In this document: one piece after another, positions 34,968-42,845 of the stretch
How positions within the stretch are numbered: position 1 is the first letter of the stretch
Layout: each line of letters opens with the position of its first letter
Origin: Tepidisphaera sp.
Lineage (GTDB): Bacteria; Planctomycetota; Phycisphaerae; Phycisphaerales; UBA1924
Direction: 5' to 3'
Assembly: GCA_016124375.1 (NCBI GenBank)
Contig: WGNV01000007.1
Coordinates: 29,975-93,974 of the forward strand
DNA length: 64,000 nucleotides
Notes under the pieces: generated by a model
What the model saw: only the letters and a program-made list of their open reading frames with translations
Told to the model about the DNA's origin: nothing
Databases searched by the model: none
Program-made: the position numbers and the translations under genes

Positions 34968-36314
34968 CTAGTTCAGCGCGTGCACCAGGGTGACCGTCTC
35001 GCCGCGGGCCTGGGCGGTGGTCAGCAGATGAACCTTTACGCCCGTGTCCAGCAGCCCCCGGGCGCTCTTGGCGTCTGCCGTGAGCAGGTGCAGCGTCGGC
35101 CCGTGCTGCCGCACGCCCGCCAGCGCGTCGCCATGTGCGGCTTCGAGCAGCGACGCATGGTCGTCCGCCCAGGCCGCGGCCGTCAGAAGCCGCTTGACGC
35201 CTTCATCCAGCGAACACTCGCCCCCGGCCTGCGACGAGGCGATGACCAGGTGCAGCCGCCCTCCCTCGCCCGCAGCAAGCACCACGCCCGGCGCGTATGG
35301 ACACTGGCTGCTCAGGGGCGTCAGGCCAAGCAGTTCGGTGCTCTGCACGCCGGAAAGGCTCGCCGTGGGGGCTGGTGCGTTCGGGGCGCGGCGCTCCGCG
35401 TTCGGGGTCAGGCTCGCAGCCCCGACTTCCGGCAAGGTCGCATCAACCGAGGGCTTTGGTTCCACAATCTGGCTCGCGGCTTGTGCGGCCTTCAATACCT
35501 GGTCAATCACCCGCGCCAGGCTCAAATCACTCTCGGCCCGATACAGCGTTTGAGTCGTGCACGCGCCGACTCGCCCCACTCGGGCGGCCGGCCTCAGATC
35601 GGCCGCCAGGAACGTGCGCGCCGCCTTGCGAATCTTTTGCTCGGCTTCGCCCGCATCCTCCTCGCCCGCGCCCATGATCGCCACGCCCAGGTTCGGAGCG
35701 GCGCCATCCTCACGGGCGCCGATCGCGGCCATCAGGTTCTTGATCGTTCGATACGACGCCACCACCGCCGCGTCGTCCGCGCCGGTCAGAAGCGTCACGC
35801 TCTGCACCCGAGGCTGCGCGAGCAGTTCCGGCTCGTCGATTTCGTCCACCCTCACCAGCCAGTGGCTGGCCTCCTGGCCCGCGTGCATCAGCGCCCGGCT
35901 CAGGTCGTCCCCCTGCACGCCCGCCCCGATTCGGCTGTTCACCTTCGCGCTCGCGCCCCGCGGCAACACCAGGTCCACGCTCAGCGTCCCCGCCTGCGCA
36001 CGCACCACCGCCACTGGCTGGTGCGACTGATCCGCCACGTGCTTCGCGTATTGCGTCACCCATGCCCCGCCCAGCACGGGCAGATGGCCCATCAGCAGCC
36101 CCTCGATGTGTACCGGCCGAGCCGGACGCGCCGCCGGCTTCGCGGCGGACGCCTTGGACGCGACCGCTGCGGAATCCCCGATCGCCTCCTGCGTGATCGA
36201 GGGCGTCAGGCGAAGGCTGGGGCCAGCGTCCGCGGCGGGCTCGGCCAAAAACAGATCCGCCAGGGCGTCGTAGTCGCCCCCGATCTCCGGCCCGTGTGCA
36301 TGGTGCGAAGTCAC
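34968..36314 (-). CDS. MinD/FlhG-like protein with a degenerate P-loop (predicted pseudo-ATPase)
   Basis: 448 residues from GTG 36314, supported by GGAGAG seven bases upstream. After a variable, Ala/Pro-rich 65 residues, the order of elements follows the MinD/FlhG fold: where the deviant Walker A KGGVGKT would be there is GHLPVLGGAW (about 76-85), with no signature Lys; where the VLLLDADLGLANVDL strand would be there is VAVVRAQAGTLSVDLVLP (101-118); then SVTLLTGADDAAVVASYRTI (172-191) matches the ...TPE..A..DAY..IK segment, and EQKIRKAARTFLAADL the end of the fold. The similarity is my reading of the pattern. The C-terminal ~190 residues are unlike known proteins. It is 53 bp downstream of the ParA-CBM48 gene. 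Confidence 0.6.
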   Translation of the reverse strand: MTSHHAHGPEIGGDYDALADLFLAEPAADAGPSLRLTPSITQEAIGDSAAVASKASAAKPAARPARPVHIEGLLMGHLPVLGGAWVTQYAKHVADQSHQPVAVVRAQAGTLSVDLVLPRGASAKVNSRIGAGVQGDDLSRALMHAGQEASHWLVRVDEIDEPELLAQPRVQSVTLLTGADDAAVVASYRTIKNLMAAIGAREDGAAPNLGVAIMGAGEEDAGEAEQKIRKAARTFLAADLRPAARVGRVGACTTQTLYRAESDLSLARVIDQVLKAAQAASQIVEPKPSVDATLPEVGAASLTPNAERRAPNAPAPTASLSGVQSTELLGLTPLSSQCPYAPGVVLAAGEGGRLHLVIASSQAGGECSLDEGVKRLLTAAAWADDHASLLEAAHGDALAGVRQHGPTLHLLTADAKSARGLLDTGVKVHLLTTAQARGETVTLVHALN

Positions 36315-36367
36315 GCGATGTCTCTCCAATCTCGCCGCGGCAGGTTCCGACCATGCCCCGCGCTGAA

Positions 36368-37858
36368 TCAGGCCGATTGCTCCACGCGGGCCTGCCCCAC
36401 GTGCACCACGCTGTTGGTCTCGCCAAAGGGGTTGGGCTCGCAGATGTTGTTGTGCGGGTCGGCGGTCCACTGCCCGTCGATCACCAGCCGGTACATCACC
36501 TTGCCGGGGGGCAGTTTCAGGCACAACTCAAAGACGCCAAGCGCCGTGTTCTTTTTCATCAGGTGCGAGGTGTCCGACCAGTTGTTGAACGTCCCCGCGA
36601 TCGAGATCGAGTTGCCGCTGCTCAAAGGCTGCACGAACAGCACGCCCTGGTTCGTTTCGCGAGCGCCCATCAGCCGCGCAATGGACGGTGCGGGGTTCAC
36701 GGCACGCACCTCGGCGTCTTCCACCAGTCGCAGGGGTTTGACGCTCGTCGCAGGCGGCACCACCATCACCGCCGGGGGTTCGGCCGCCTGGGGCACGGTG
36801 TTGGCCGGCTGCGCCTCCGGGGCGCTGCGTCCCAGCGCCACGCGACGCAGAAACTCCTGCGCACGCCGGGCGACATCTTCCGCACGCGACACGGGCTTGA
36901 GCTCGGGCGAGGCGTCGCCCGCCATGCTCAGGTGATCCTCCGTCTGCATCGGCGCGGGCGGGGTTTCAATCGGGGTACCCAGCGCCTGGGCGGCCCGCTC
37001 CGCGACGATCCGCGGGCTCACCGGCGGCACGTTCACGTCCAGTTCCGAGTGCAACTCTTCAGAGACGTCCAGCGCCGCCTTCATGTGCAGGTGATCCACG
37101 ATCCACGCCGCCAGACGCCCATAGTCCTCCGCCCCGGTCGAGCCCGGGAAGTAGTCCGCCACGGGCTGGCCGAAGGACGCCGCCTCGCGCAGGCGCTGGT
37201 CGCGACGGATCACGATCGGCACCACCCGGTCCTTGAAACGCCGGTGCAGCTCATCAAGCAGGTCGGTCGCCACCGCGTTGCCCGCGTCGTGAATCGTGGG
37301 CAAAATCCACACCGGCAGCTGCACGCCCAGGCGACGCGCCAGTGTTTTGACCGTGTTCACCTGCTTGGTCGCCCCTTGCAGGGAGAAAAAGCTGGTCTCA
37401 ACGGGGATCAGCACAAGATCCGCCGCGGCCAGCGCGTTGTACGTCAGAAGCCCGATCGAAGGCGGGCAGTCGATGCACGCCGCGTCGTAGTCCGTCCGGA
37501 AGTGATGCAACACCAGTCCCAGGCGTTTTTCCCGGTCGGGCAGCTCAGCCAGCCCGCCCCGGGCGGCCTCCAGCCCGGCCAGCTTCATGCGGCTTGGGGC
37601 CAGGTCCATGTTCCGGGCCGCCCGCCAAAGCAGGCGTGCAGGGTCCAGCGGGCGCGTGTCCACCGTCAGCATCGCGTCGCCGATGTCCATCTCGATGCGC
37701 TGCTCGGGCACGCCCAGCCCCGCCGCGCAGTGAGACTGCGGATCCATGTCAACCAGCAGCGTGCGTCGTCCCCGCCTCGCCAGCGAGGTCGAGAGGTTGA
37801 TCGCCGTGGTTGTCTTGCCGCATCCGCCCTTTTGATTGATGATCGCGATCGTGCGCAT
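36368..37858 (-). CDS. ParA-family ATPase fused to a C-terminal CBM48/AMPK-type glycogen-binding domain
   Basis: 496 residues from ATG 37858. Residues 1-260 are a full ParA/Soj ATPase: deviant Walker A KGGCGKTT (10-17, signature Lys10), DMDPQSHCAAGLGV (37-50), Walker B CIDCPPS (128-134) and IPVETSFFSLQG (151-162). A Pro/Ala-rich linker (260-400) leads to a CBM48/AMPK-beta-like domain (405-490): AGTFNNWSD, YRLVIDGQWTADP and GETNSVVHV. Compared with the AMPK-beta glycogen-binding module, the binding residues Trp100, Trp133 and Asn150 correspond to Trp427, Trp464 and Asn482, and Lys126 to Arg457. No ParB or parS is seen. ParA proteins position cargo on the nucleoid; the fused domain suggests a polysaccharide cargo. 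Confidence 0.9.
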   Translation of the reverse strand: MRTIAIINQKGGCGKTTTAINLSTSLARRGRRTLLVDMDPQSHCAAGLGVPEQRIEMDIGDAMLTVDTRPLDPARLLWRAARNMDLAPSRMKLAGLEAARGGLAELPDREKRLGLVLHHFRTDYDAACIDCPPSIGLLTYNALAAADLVLIPVETSFFSLQGATKQVNTVKTLARRLGVQLPVWILPTIHDAGNAVATDLLDELHRRFKDRVVPIVIRRDQRLREAASFGQPVADYFPGSTGAEDYGRLAAWIVDHLHMKAALDVSEELHSELDVNVPPVSPRIVAERAAQALGTPIETPPAPMQTEDHLSMAGDASPELKPVSRAEDVARRAQEFLRRVALGRSAPEAQPANTVPQAAEPPAVMVVPPATSVKPLRLVEDAEVRAVNPAPSIARLMGARETNQGVLFVQPLSSGNSISIAGTFNNWSDTSHLMKKNTALGVFELCLKLPPGKVMYRLVIDGQWTADPHNNICEPNPFGETNSVVHVGQARVEQSA

Positions 37859-37908
37859 TTTGGCCGTCCCCCGTGGTTTCACGGTCCCAATCCGGCCTCC
37901 CCAGCCCT

Positions 37909-37936
37909 GCGATAACGACCAGAAAGCAGTTATCGC
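37909..37936. promoter_or_regulatory. Inverted repeat upstream of the ParA-CBM48 gene
   Basis: GCGATAAC (37909-37916) and GTTATCGC (37929-37936) form a perfect 8-bp dyad with a 12-bp spacer, beginning 51 bp upstream of the start codon. It is in the only gap long enough for the promoter. Not the canonical parS sequence. A repressor or autoregulatory site is likely. Confidence 0.5.
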
Positions 37937-38004
37937 GAACGGACTATCGGACGAGCGCAAAGACAGCCTTGAATCGTGCGTGATAATGGATTGACTTGGG
38001 GTCT

Positions 38005-39198
38005 TTACCGCACCGGTTCGATGCGAATCGCGTTCCAGCCCGCTTCCAGTGCCGCCTGATCAGGGGTCGTACGAACCTCGCCGATCCCCTGTCCGTGGGA
38101 ATTCTGGCGGGGCACGATGATCCGAAGACGCTGCGCGATGACCTTCTTGTCGTGTCCCATCCGCTCGATGAGCGAGGCTCCGTCCGGCAGGTTGCGGATC
38201 GCATCGGGCAGCCCCGCGGCTTTCACCACCTCGCGCACGCGGGCGGCGTACTCGGTGCTGCACAGGCCCAACGTGGCGCTCGTGTGGGCGGCCGCCACGA
38301 GCCCCAGGGCCACCGCCTCGCCATGCATCAGCGGCCCCGGCGCATTGTCGGGTCGGAGGTACGACAGGGGCTCGATCGCGTGGGCGAACGTGTGCCCCAG
38401 GTTCAGCAGCGCCCGCCCGCCATCCGCACGTTCCTCGCGTTCGTCACCTTCGACGACCCGGGCCTTGAGCTCGACGTTGCGGGCGATGAGTTCGACAGTC
38501 GCCGCGGACTCTCGCGCCAGCACGCGGGGCAGCAGGGCGTGCGTCCACGCCAGCGCGTCCGGCCATGCCAGGCCCGAGATCGACCCCGCGATCATCGCGT
38601 GCTTGATGCACTCGGCCAGGCCAGCGCGCAGATCCCGGTCCGGCAGGCTCGCCAGCGTATCGGTGTCCGCCAGCACCAGTTTGGGCTGATGGAACGCGCC
38701 CACGAAGTTCTTCTGAACTTCCGGGGACTCGTCGTCGCCGATATCCAGGTTCACGCCCGTCTTGCCGCCCACCGACGCGTCCACCATCGCCAGCAGCGTG
38801 GTGGGGCACTGCACGAACGCCACACCACGCCGATAGGTCGCGGCACAGAACCCCGCGAGATCTCCCACCAGCCCGCCCCCAAGCGCGATGATGATCCCGT
38901 TGCGGTCCATCTTGTGACGGGCGACGGCGATAAGCGCCTCGCGGGCGGCGTCGAGGGTCTTGGCGCTCTCCGCCGCCAGCAGCGGCACCACGAACGACTC
39001 GACGCCCGCGTCGCGCAGCGAGCGCGACACGCCCGGGGCATAGCGAGCTTCCAGACGCTGATCAACAAGAATCGCGGCCTTGGTGGGCAGGCCCCGATCG
39101 GTTCGCTGCGCCAAACGCCCCAGAACCCCCGGCCCGATGACGACGTCGTACCCCGCGCCGAGCGCCACGCGAACGGTGGTGGGGGCGGGTCCGTTCAT
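38005..39198 (-). CDS. aroB: 3-dehydroquinate synthase
   Basis: Second step of the shikimate pathway, converting DAHP to 3-dehydroquinate with NAD and a divalent metal. 397 residues. NAD-binding GGGLVGDLAGFCAATYRRG, the substrate loop PTTLLAMVDASVGGKTGVN, metal-site Glu in AGLAECIKHAMI, His in NLGHTFAHAIE and MHGEAVALG, are all present. The start overlaps the stop of panD by ATGA, so they are coupled. Confidence 0.96.
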   Translation of the reverse strand: MNGPAPTTVRVALGAGYDVVIGPGVLGRLAQRTDRGLPTKAAILVDQRLEARYAPGVSRSLRDAGVESFVVPLLAAESAKTLDAAREALIAVARHKMDRNGIIIALGGGLVGDLAGFCAATYRRGVAFVQCPTTLLAMVDASVGGKTGVNLDIGDDESPEVQKNFVGAFHQPKLVLADTDTLASLPDRDLRAGLAECIKHAMIAGSISGLAWPDALAWTHALLPRVLARESAATVELIARNVELKARVVEGDEREERADGGRALLNLGHTFAHAIEPLSYLRPDNAPGPLMHGEAVALGLVAAAHTSATLGLCSTEYAARVREVVKAAGLPDAIRNLPDGASLIERMGHDKKVIAQRLRIIVPRQNSHGQGIGEVRTTPDQAALEAGWNAIRIEPVR

Positions 39199-39569
39199 TT
39201 TGACGGGTGGTAGTGCATGACCTCGGTCACGCGGTTCTTGTCGTCCACCAGCAGCACCGTCGGGTGGTGCCTGGAGTATTCCTCGTCGGTCATGTGGGCA
39301 AAGTGCATGATGATGACTTTGTCGCCCGGTTCGAAGAGATGAGCCGCGGCCCCGTTGAGCTCGATCTTGCCCGACCCCGGCTCACCCCGGAAGACATACG
39401 TCTCCAGGCGCGACCCGTCGCGGCAGTTGCTGACGAGCACCTTGTCGTTCACGCGCATGCCGCAGCGGTCGAGCAACTCGGCGTCGATGGTGATCGAGCC
39501 GACGTAGTCCGGCAATGCGGCGGTCACGGTGGCGCGGTGGATCTTGCTGTGCAGTGATTCGCGAAGCAT
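39195..39569 (-). CDS. panD: Aspartate 1-decarboxylase (pantothenate pathway)
   Basis: Pyruvoyl-dependent enzyme making beta-alanine for pantothenate. 124 residues, family-typical. The self-cleavage site is Gly24-Ser25 in DYVGSITID; Ser25 becomes the pyruvoyl group. KIHRATVT (with the substrate-binding Arg/Lys) and GAAAHLFEPGDKVIIM are conserved. Overlaps aroB by 4 bp. Confidence 0.95.
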   Translation of the reverse strand: MLRESLHSKIHRATVTAALPDYVGSITIDAELLDRCGMRVNDKVLVSNCRDGSRLETYVFRGEPGSGKIELNGAAAHLFEPGDKVIIMHFAHMTDEEYSRHHPTVLLVDDKNRVTEVMHYHPSK

Positions 39570-39604
39570 GCTGAAAAGTCAATCTTGCGTCTTCAAACCC
39601 GGCC

Positions 39605-40219
39605 TCAGGCGTGCAGCCCGGCCATGTCGCGGCTCATCTGGTCAGGCCGCTCCCACGCGATGCGCGGGGCATCGCCCCACAACATCTCCAGATCGTAGTG
39701 CGCCCGCGTGTTAGGTTCGAACAGGTGCACCACGACGTCGACGCAATCCAGCAGCAGCCACGTGCTGCGCTGGTCGGTGTCGGTCTTCCACGCTGGATAG
39801 CCAAATGTCTTGCCCAGTTGCTCCACGTGATCCAGCACGCTCTGCATCTGCCGGTCCGACGTGCCCGTGCCGATCACGATGTAATCCGTCACCTGCGACA
39901 GCTCCCGAACGTCGAGCAGCACCACATCGGTGCACTTGTCGTCACGCACCAACTGCGCCGCGGCCAGCGCGAACTTGCGGGCAGCGCTCTCGGCCTTCGG
40001 CGCAGGGGCCAGCGGCGCTGACACCGGCACCGACTCGACCGGCGAAGCAGCCTTCTTGCCCGCGGCCTTGCCGGCCTTCTTCCGGGGTGCGGCTTTGGGC
40101 GTCGATTTGGCGACCTTCCGAGTTGCCTTCTTCGCCGGCGATTTTGCCACCTTCGCCTTCTTCTTGGGTGAGGCTTTGGCGGCGGCTTTGCGTGCGGTTT
40201 TCTTTCGGGTTTCTGCCAT
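39605..40219 (-). CDS. rsfS: Ribosomal silencing factor RsfS with a histone-like basic N-terminus
   Basis: 204 residues from ATG 40219. The C-terminal ~110 residues are a normal RsfS domain that binds ribosomal protein L14 and blocks subunit joining: DVVLLDVRELSQVTDYIVIG, GTSDRQMQSVLDHVEQ, WLLLDCVDVVVHLFEP and RAHYDLEMLWGDAP. The N-terminal ~75 residues are almost only Lys, Ala, Pro, Ser, Thr and Arg (KKTARKAAAKASPKKKAK), like histone-H1-type tails; normal RsfS proteins lack this extension. Confidence 0.9.
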   Translation of the reverse strand: MAETRKKTARKAAAKASPKKKAKVAKSPAKKATRKVAKSTPKAAPRKKAGKAAGKKAASPVESVPVSAPLAPAPKAESAARKFALAAAQLVRDDKCTDVVLLDVRELSQVTDYIVIGTGTSDRQMQSVLDHVEQLGKTFGYPAWKTDTDQRSTWLLLDCVDVVVHLFEPNTRAHYDLEMLWGDAPRIAWERPDQMSRDMAGLHA

Positions 40220-40257
40220 GAGCCGGAAGGTTAGCCGGGGTGAGGGCCCGGTGCGAT

Positions 40258-41097
40258 CTAGCCCCACAGCAGGGGTTGCCGCAGGGCGGGAACTTCCACC
40301 CGGGGCATCGCCGGGCCCGGTTTCGTGCTAGCTTCGATCGGCACGTGCGCCGTCGGCGCTTCGGGGCTCGAAATGGTGATCGGTAGCGGGCAGCCGCCGT
40401 AGGCCGCGAGCGCGGCTTGCGGCGTGTTGCACTGCCTCGACAGGTGCAGGAGCACGATGTGCCCCCGGGGCGAAATACGGAACGCCAGCTCCGCGGACTG
40501 CTGGTTGCTCAGGTGCCCGCCTCCCCCCATGATCCGACGCACCAGAAACGCCGGCCGCCCCGACGCCCGCTGCAGGTTCGGGCAGTAGTTGGATTCCACC
40601 GCCAGCACGTCAACGCCCGCCAGGTGAGCCGCCAGTTCGTCGCTGGGGCGTCCGACGTCGGTCGCGTACCCAAGCGTCGTCCCTCCCGGGAGCGAGATGC
40701 GGAACGCCGCGGCTCCCAGTTCGTCGTGGGCGCACAGCAGCGGCGCAAACTCCACCCCCGGTGCCGGGCTGAAAACTCCATCAAAGACCTCCGCCCGCCG
40801 GTGCATCGCGCCCTCGCGTTCTGCCCGGCCCCGGTGTCGCCGATGCACCCACAGGCGAACATCCTCGTCGCGCGCGCCCACCCACCCGGGGTGCCAGTGG
40901 TCGGCATCCAGATGCGTCAACACCATGCCCAGCACGGGAAGGTTCGCCAGCCCGGCAACCTCGAGCATCGCCCGCGTCCGCCTTGGAGACAGCCCCGCGT
41001 CAATCAAGATCACGCCGGTCCCGCCGGGTGTGGAGACCACCAGCGCCGAGCAGTTGCCGCTGGAACTGCTGGAAAGCACGCACAGGGCCGCGTTCAC
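40258..41097 (-). CDS. Metallo-beta-lactamase-fold protein (YycJ-like)
   Basis: 279 residues. N-terminal VLSSSSSGNCSALVV is typical of the YycJ/WalJ nuclease-like subgroup. The metal motif reads THLDADHWHP (HxDxDH), where the family usually has HxHxDH, so one His is replaced by Asp. Further ligands may be in GYATDVGRPSDEL, ESNYCP and HIVLLHLSRQCN. The C-terminal ~50 residues (ISSPEAPTAHVPI...) are low complexity. Its start overlaps the lpxA stop by ATGA, so it belongs to the lpxA transcript. Role unknown. Confidence 0.75.
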   Translation of the reverse strand: MNAALCVLSSSSSGNCSALVVSTPGGTGVILIDAGLSPRRTRAMLEVAGLANLPVLGMVLTHLDADHWHPGWVGARDEDVRLWVHRRHRGRAEREGAMHRRAEVFDGVFSPAPGVEFAPLLCAHDELGAAAFRISLPGGTTLGYATDVGRPSDELAAHLAGVDVLAVESNYCPNLQRASGRPAFLVRRIMGGGGHLSNQQSAELAFRISPRGHIVLLHLSRQCNTPQAALAAYGGCPLPITISSPEAPTAHVPIEASTKPGPAMPRVEVPALRQPLLWG

Positions 41098-41948
41098 GCG
41101 TCAGGGTCCGATTCGGAATCGCCGCCATGGTTCGCGCTGACGGCCACAAGCCCGCGCTTGCTCGCGGCACAAAACTCCGCCAACTCTCGCACGTGAGCCG
41201 ACTGCTTGCCCAGTTCGGCCAAGATCGCGTTCTGCTCGCTGCGGGGCAGACGCACCCGGAACGCCTCGCGAAACGCCCGGCGCAGCATGGTGATCTCCTC
41301 GCGCGGCACACCGTTGCGGCGCAGGCCCACCTGGTTCAGCCCATGCATGGTGTTGCGTTCGCCAGAGATGCAAAATGGCGGCAGATCCCGGGATATCGCG
41401 ACCAAGCCGCTGAGCATCGCCAGTCGCCCGACCCGCACGAACTGGTGAATCGCCACGTTCCCGCTGATCGTCACCTTGTCGCCCACCTCGGTGTGCCCGG
41501 CCAGCATCGCCCCGTTGCACATCACCACGTCATTGCCGATGCGAGCGTCATGGCCCAGATGGCTCTGCACCATCAGGAAGCACCGGTCGCCCACGGTGGT
41601 GGGGGGCCCCGCGCCCGGCGCCTTGCTCGCCTGGTGAATCGTCATCCCCTCGCGCAGCACGCACTGCGAACCGATCTTCACCCCCGCGCTCGCCATGCCG
41701 GGCTTGAACTTGAAATCCTGCGGCGGGAACCCCACGCACACGTTGGGGTACATCACCGTCCCCTCGCCGACTTCGAGGGGCCCCTGCAAAAACACATTCG
41801 CGATGAGCACCACGCCCCGCCCGAGTTTCACATCGCCTCGGATGGTGCAGTTGGGCCCGACTTCGACGCCCGGGGATAGCTCCGCTTCCGGGTCGATCGT
41901 GGCAGTGGGATGGATTTTGGCCGCCGGTTCGTCCGTGGTGGTCAGCAT
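41094..41948 (-). CDS. lpxA: UDP-N-acetylglucosamine O-acyltransferase
   Basis: First enzyme of lipid A synthesis, attaching an acyl chain from ACP to UDP-GlcNAc. 284 residues from ATG 41948. Left-handed beta-helix hexapeptide repeats run from about residue 10 (IHPTATIDPEAELSPGVEVG) to about 190; catalytic His lies in QSHLGHDARIGND; VGLRRNGVPREEI matches the C-terminal helical part of LpxA. Supports a Gram-negative envelope with lipid A. Ribosome-binding site is weak. Divergent from lipB. Confidence 0.93.
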   Translation of the reverse strand: MLTTTDEPAAKIHPTATIDPEAELSPGVEVGPNCTIRGDVKLGRGVVLIANVFLQGPLEVGEGTVMYPNVCVGFPPQDFKFKPGMASAGVKIGSQCVLREGMTIHQASKAPGAGPPTTVGDRCFLMVQSHLGHDARIGNDVVMCNGAMLAGHTEVGDKVTISGNVAIHQFVRVGRLAMLSGLVAISRDLPPFCISGERNTMHGLNQVGLRRNGVPREEITMLRRAFREAFRVRLPRSEQNAILAELGKQSAHVRELAEFCAASKRGLVAVSANHGGDSESDPDA

Positions 41949-42011
41949 TTCGACGAATCGTACCCCGCACCTCACCACCCGGTTTCGACCGACCCCAACT
42001 ACACTTTTCCC

Positions 42012-42743
42012 ATGTCCGAAGCGATGCGCCTGGTGGTGGAAGACCTCGGGAACCGGCCCTACGCCGACGCCTATCAAGACCAGGCGCATCGCCACGAGGA
42101 AGTGCTGGCCTCTCGCGACGGCCGCCAAGCCCTGGGCTACATCCTGCTGGTCGAGCACCCGCCGGTGGTGACCATCTCGCGCCGCGCCTCAAGTAAAGAC
42201 CACCTGCTCGCCACCCCCGCCCTGCTCGCTTCGCGGGGCGTCGAAGTGTGCGAGACCGACCGGGGCGGCGACATCACCTACCACGGCCCGGGCCAACTCG
42301 TGGCCTATCCCATTCTCGACTTGAACCGCCTCAAACTCGGCATCCACGCCTACATGAGGCTGCTCGAAGAGACCGTCATCCGCACGCTGGCGGCATACGC
42401 CATCGCCGGCCAACGCGACACGACCGCCACCGGCGTGTGGGTCGATCGCGCGGGCACGCTCGCCAAGGTCGCGGCTATGGGCGTCCGCGTCCGGCGATGG
42501 GTCAGCATGCACGGGCTTGCCCTGAACGTCGCCCCGCGCATGGAAGATTTCCAGCTCATCGTCCCCTGCGGCCTCGCCGGTCGCCCGGTCACATGCATGC
42601 GCGACCTGCTGGGTAGCGCCCCGGACATGGCGAGCGTGAAGGCGACGCTGGTGAGCGAGCTCACAGGGCTCATCCGCGAAGCCGAGCGGGCTGCCGACGC
42701 CAAGGTCGCTGACGCCAAAAACGAAGCCACCCCGTTGACCTAA
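42012..42743 (+). CDS. lipB: Octanoyl-[ACP]:protein N-octanoyltransferase
   Basis: Transfers octanoate from ACP to lipoyl domains, the first step of endogenous lipoate synthesis. 243 residues from ATG 42012. Signature GGDITYHGPGQLVAYPILDL is present, with catalytic Lys in TLAKVAAMGVRVRRWVSMHG and catalytic Cys in IVPCGLAGRPVT. lipA is not in the window. Confidence 0.95.
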   Translation: MSEAMRLVVEDLGNRPYADAYQDQAHRHEEVLASRDGRQALGYILLVEHPPVVTISRRASSKDHLLATPALLASRGVEVCETDRGGDITYHGPGQLVAYPILDLNRLKLGIHAYMRLLEETVIRTLAAYAIAGQRDTTATGVWVDRAGTLAKVAAMGVRVRRWVSMHGLALNVAPRMEDFQLIVPCGLAGRPVTCMRDLLGSAPDMASVKATLVSELTGLIREAERAADAKVADAKNEATPLT

Positions 42744-42748
42744 CGGGG
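42730..42748. terminator. Hairpin overlapping the lipB stop
   Basis: CCCCGTT and AACGGGG form a 7-bp stem around GACCT, overlapping the stop codon. A weak T-rich stretch (TTTCTGTATTCTT) follows about 12 bp later. Confidence 0.35.
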
Positions 42749-42845
42749 CGGGGCTACTTGTTTCTGTATTCTTGCTCTGACCAACGCGGTTCACCCGGAG
42801 ATTCGCAAGGCCTCATCTCCGGCGTCAGCCGCGATCAGGTTCGCG

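Noticed and set aside
37909..37936. parS site for the ParA protein
   Set aside because: Sequence and arm spacing do not match the TGTTTCACGTGAAACA consensus, and no ParB gene is present. Described as a possible operator.
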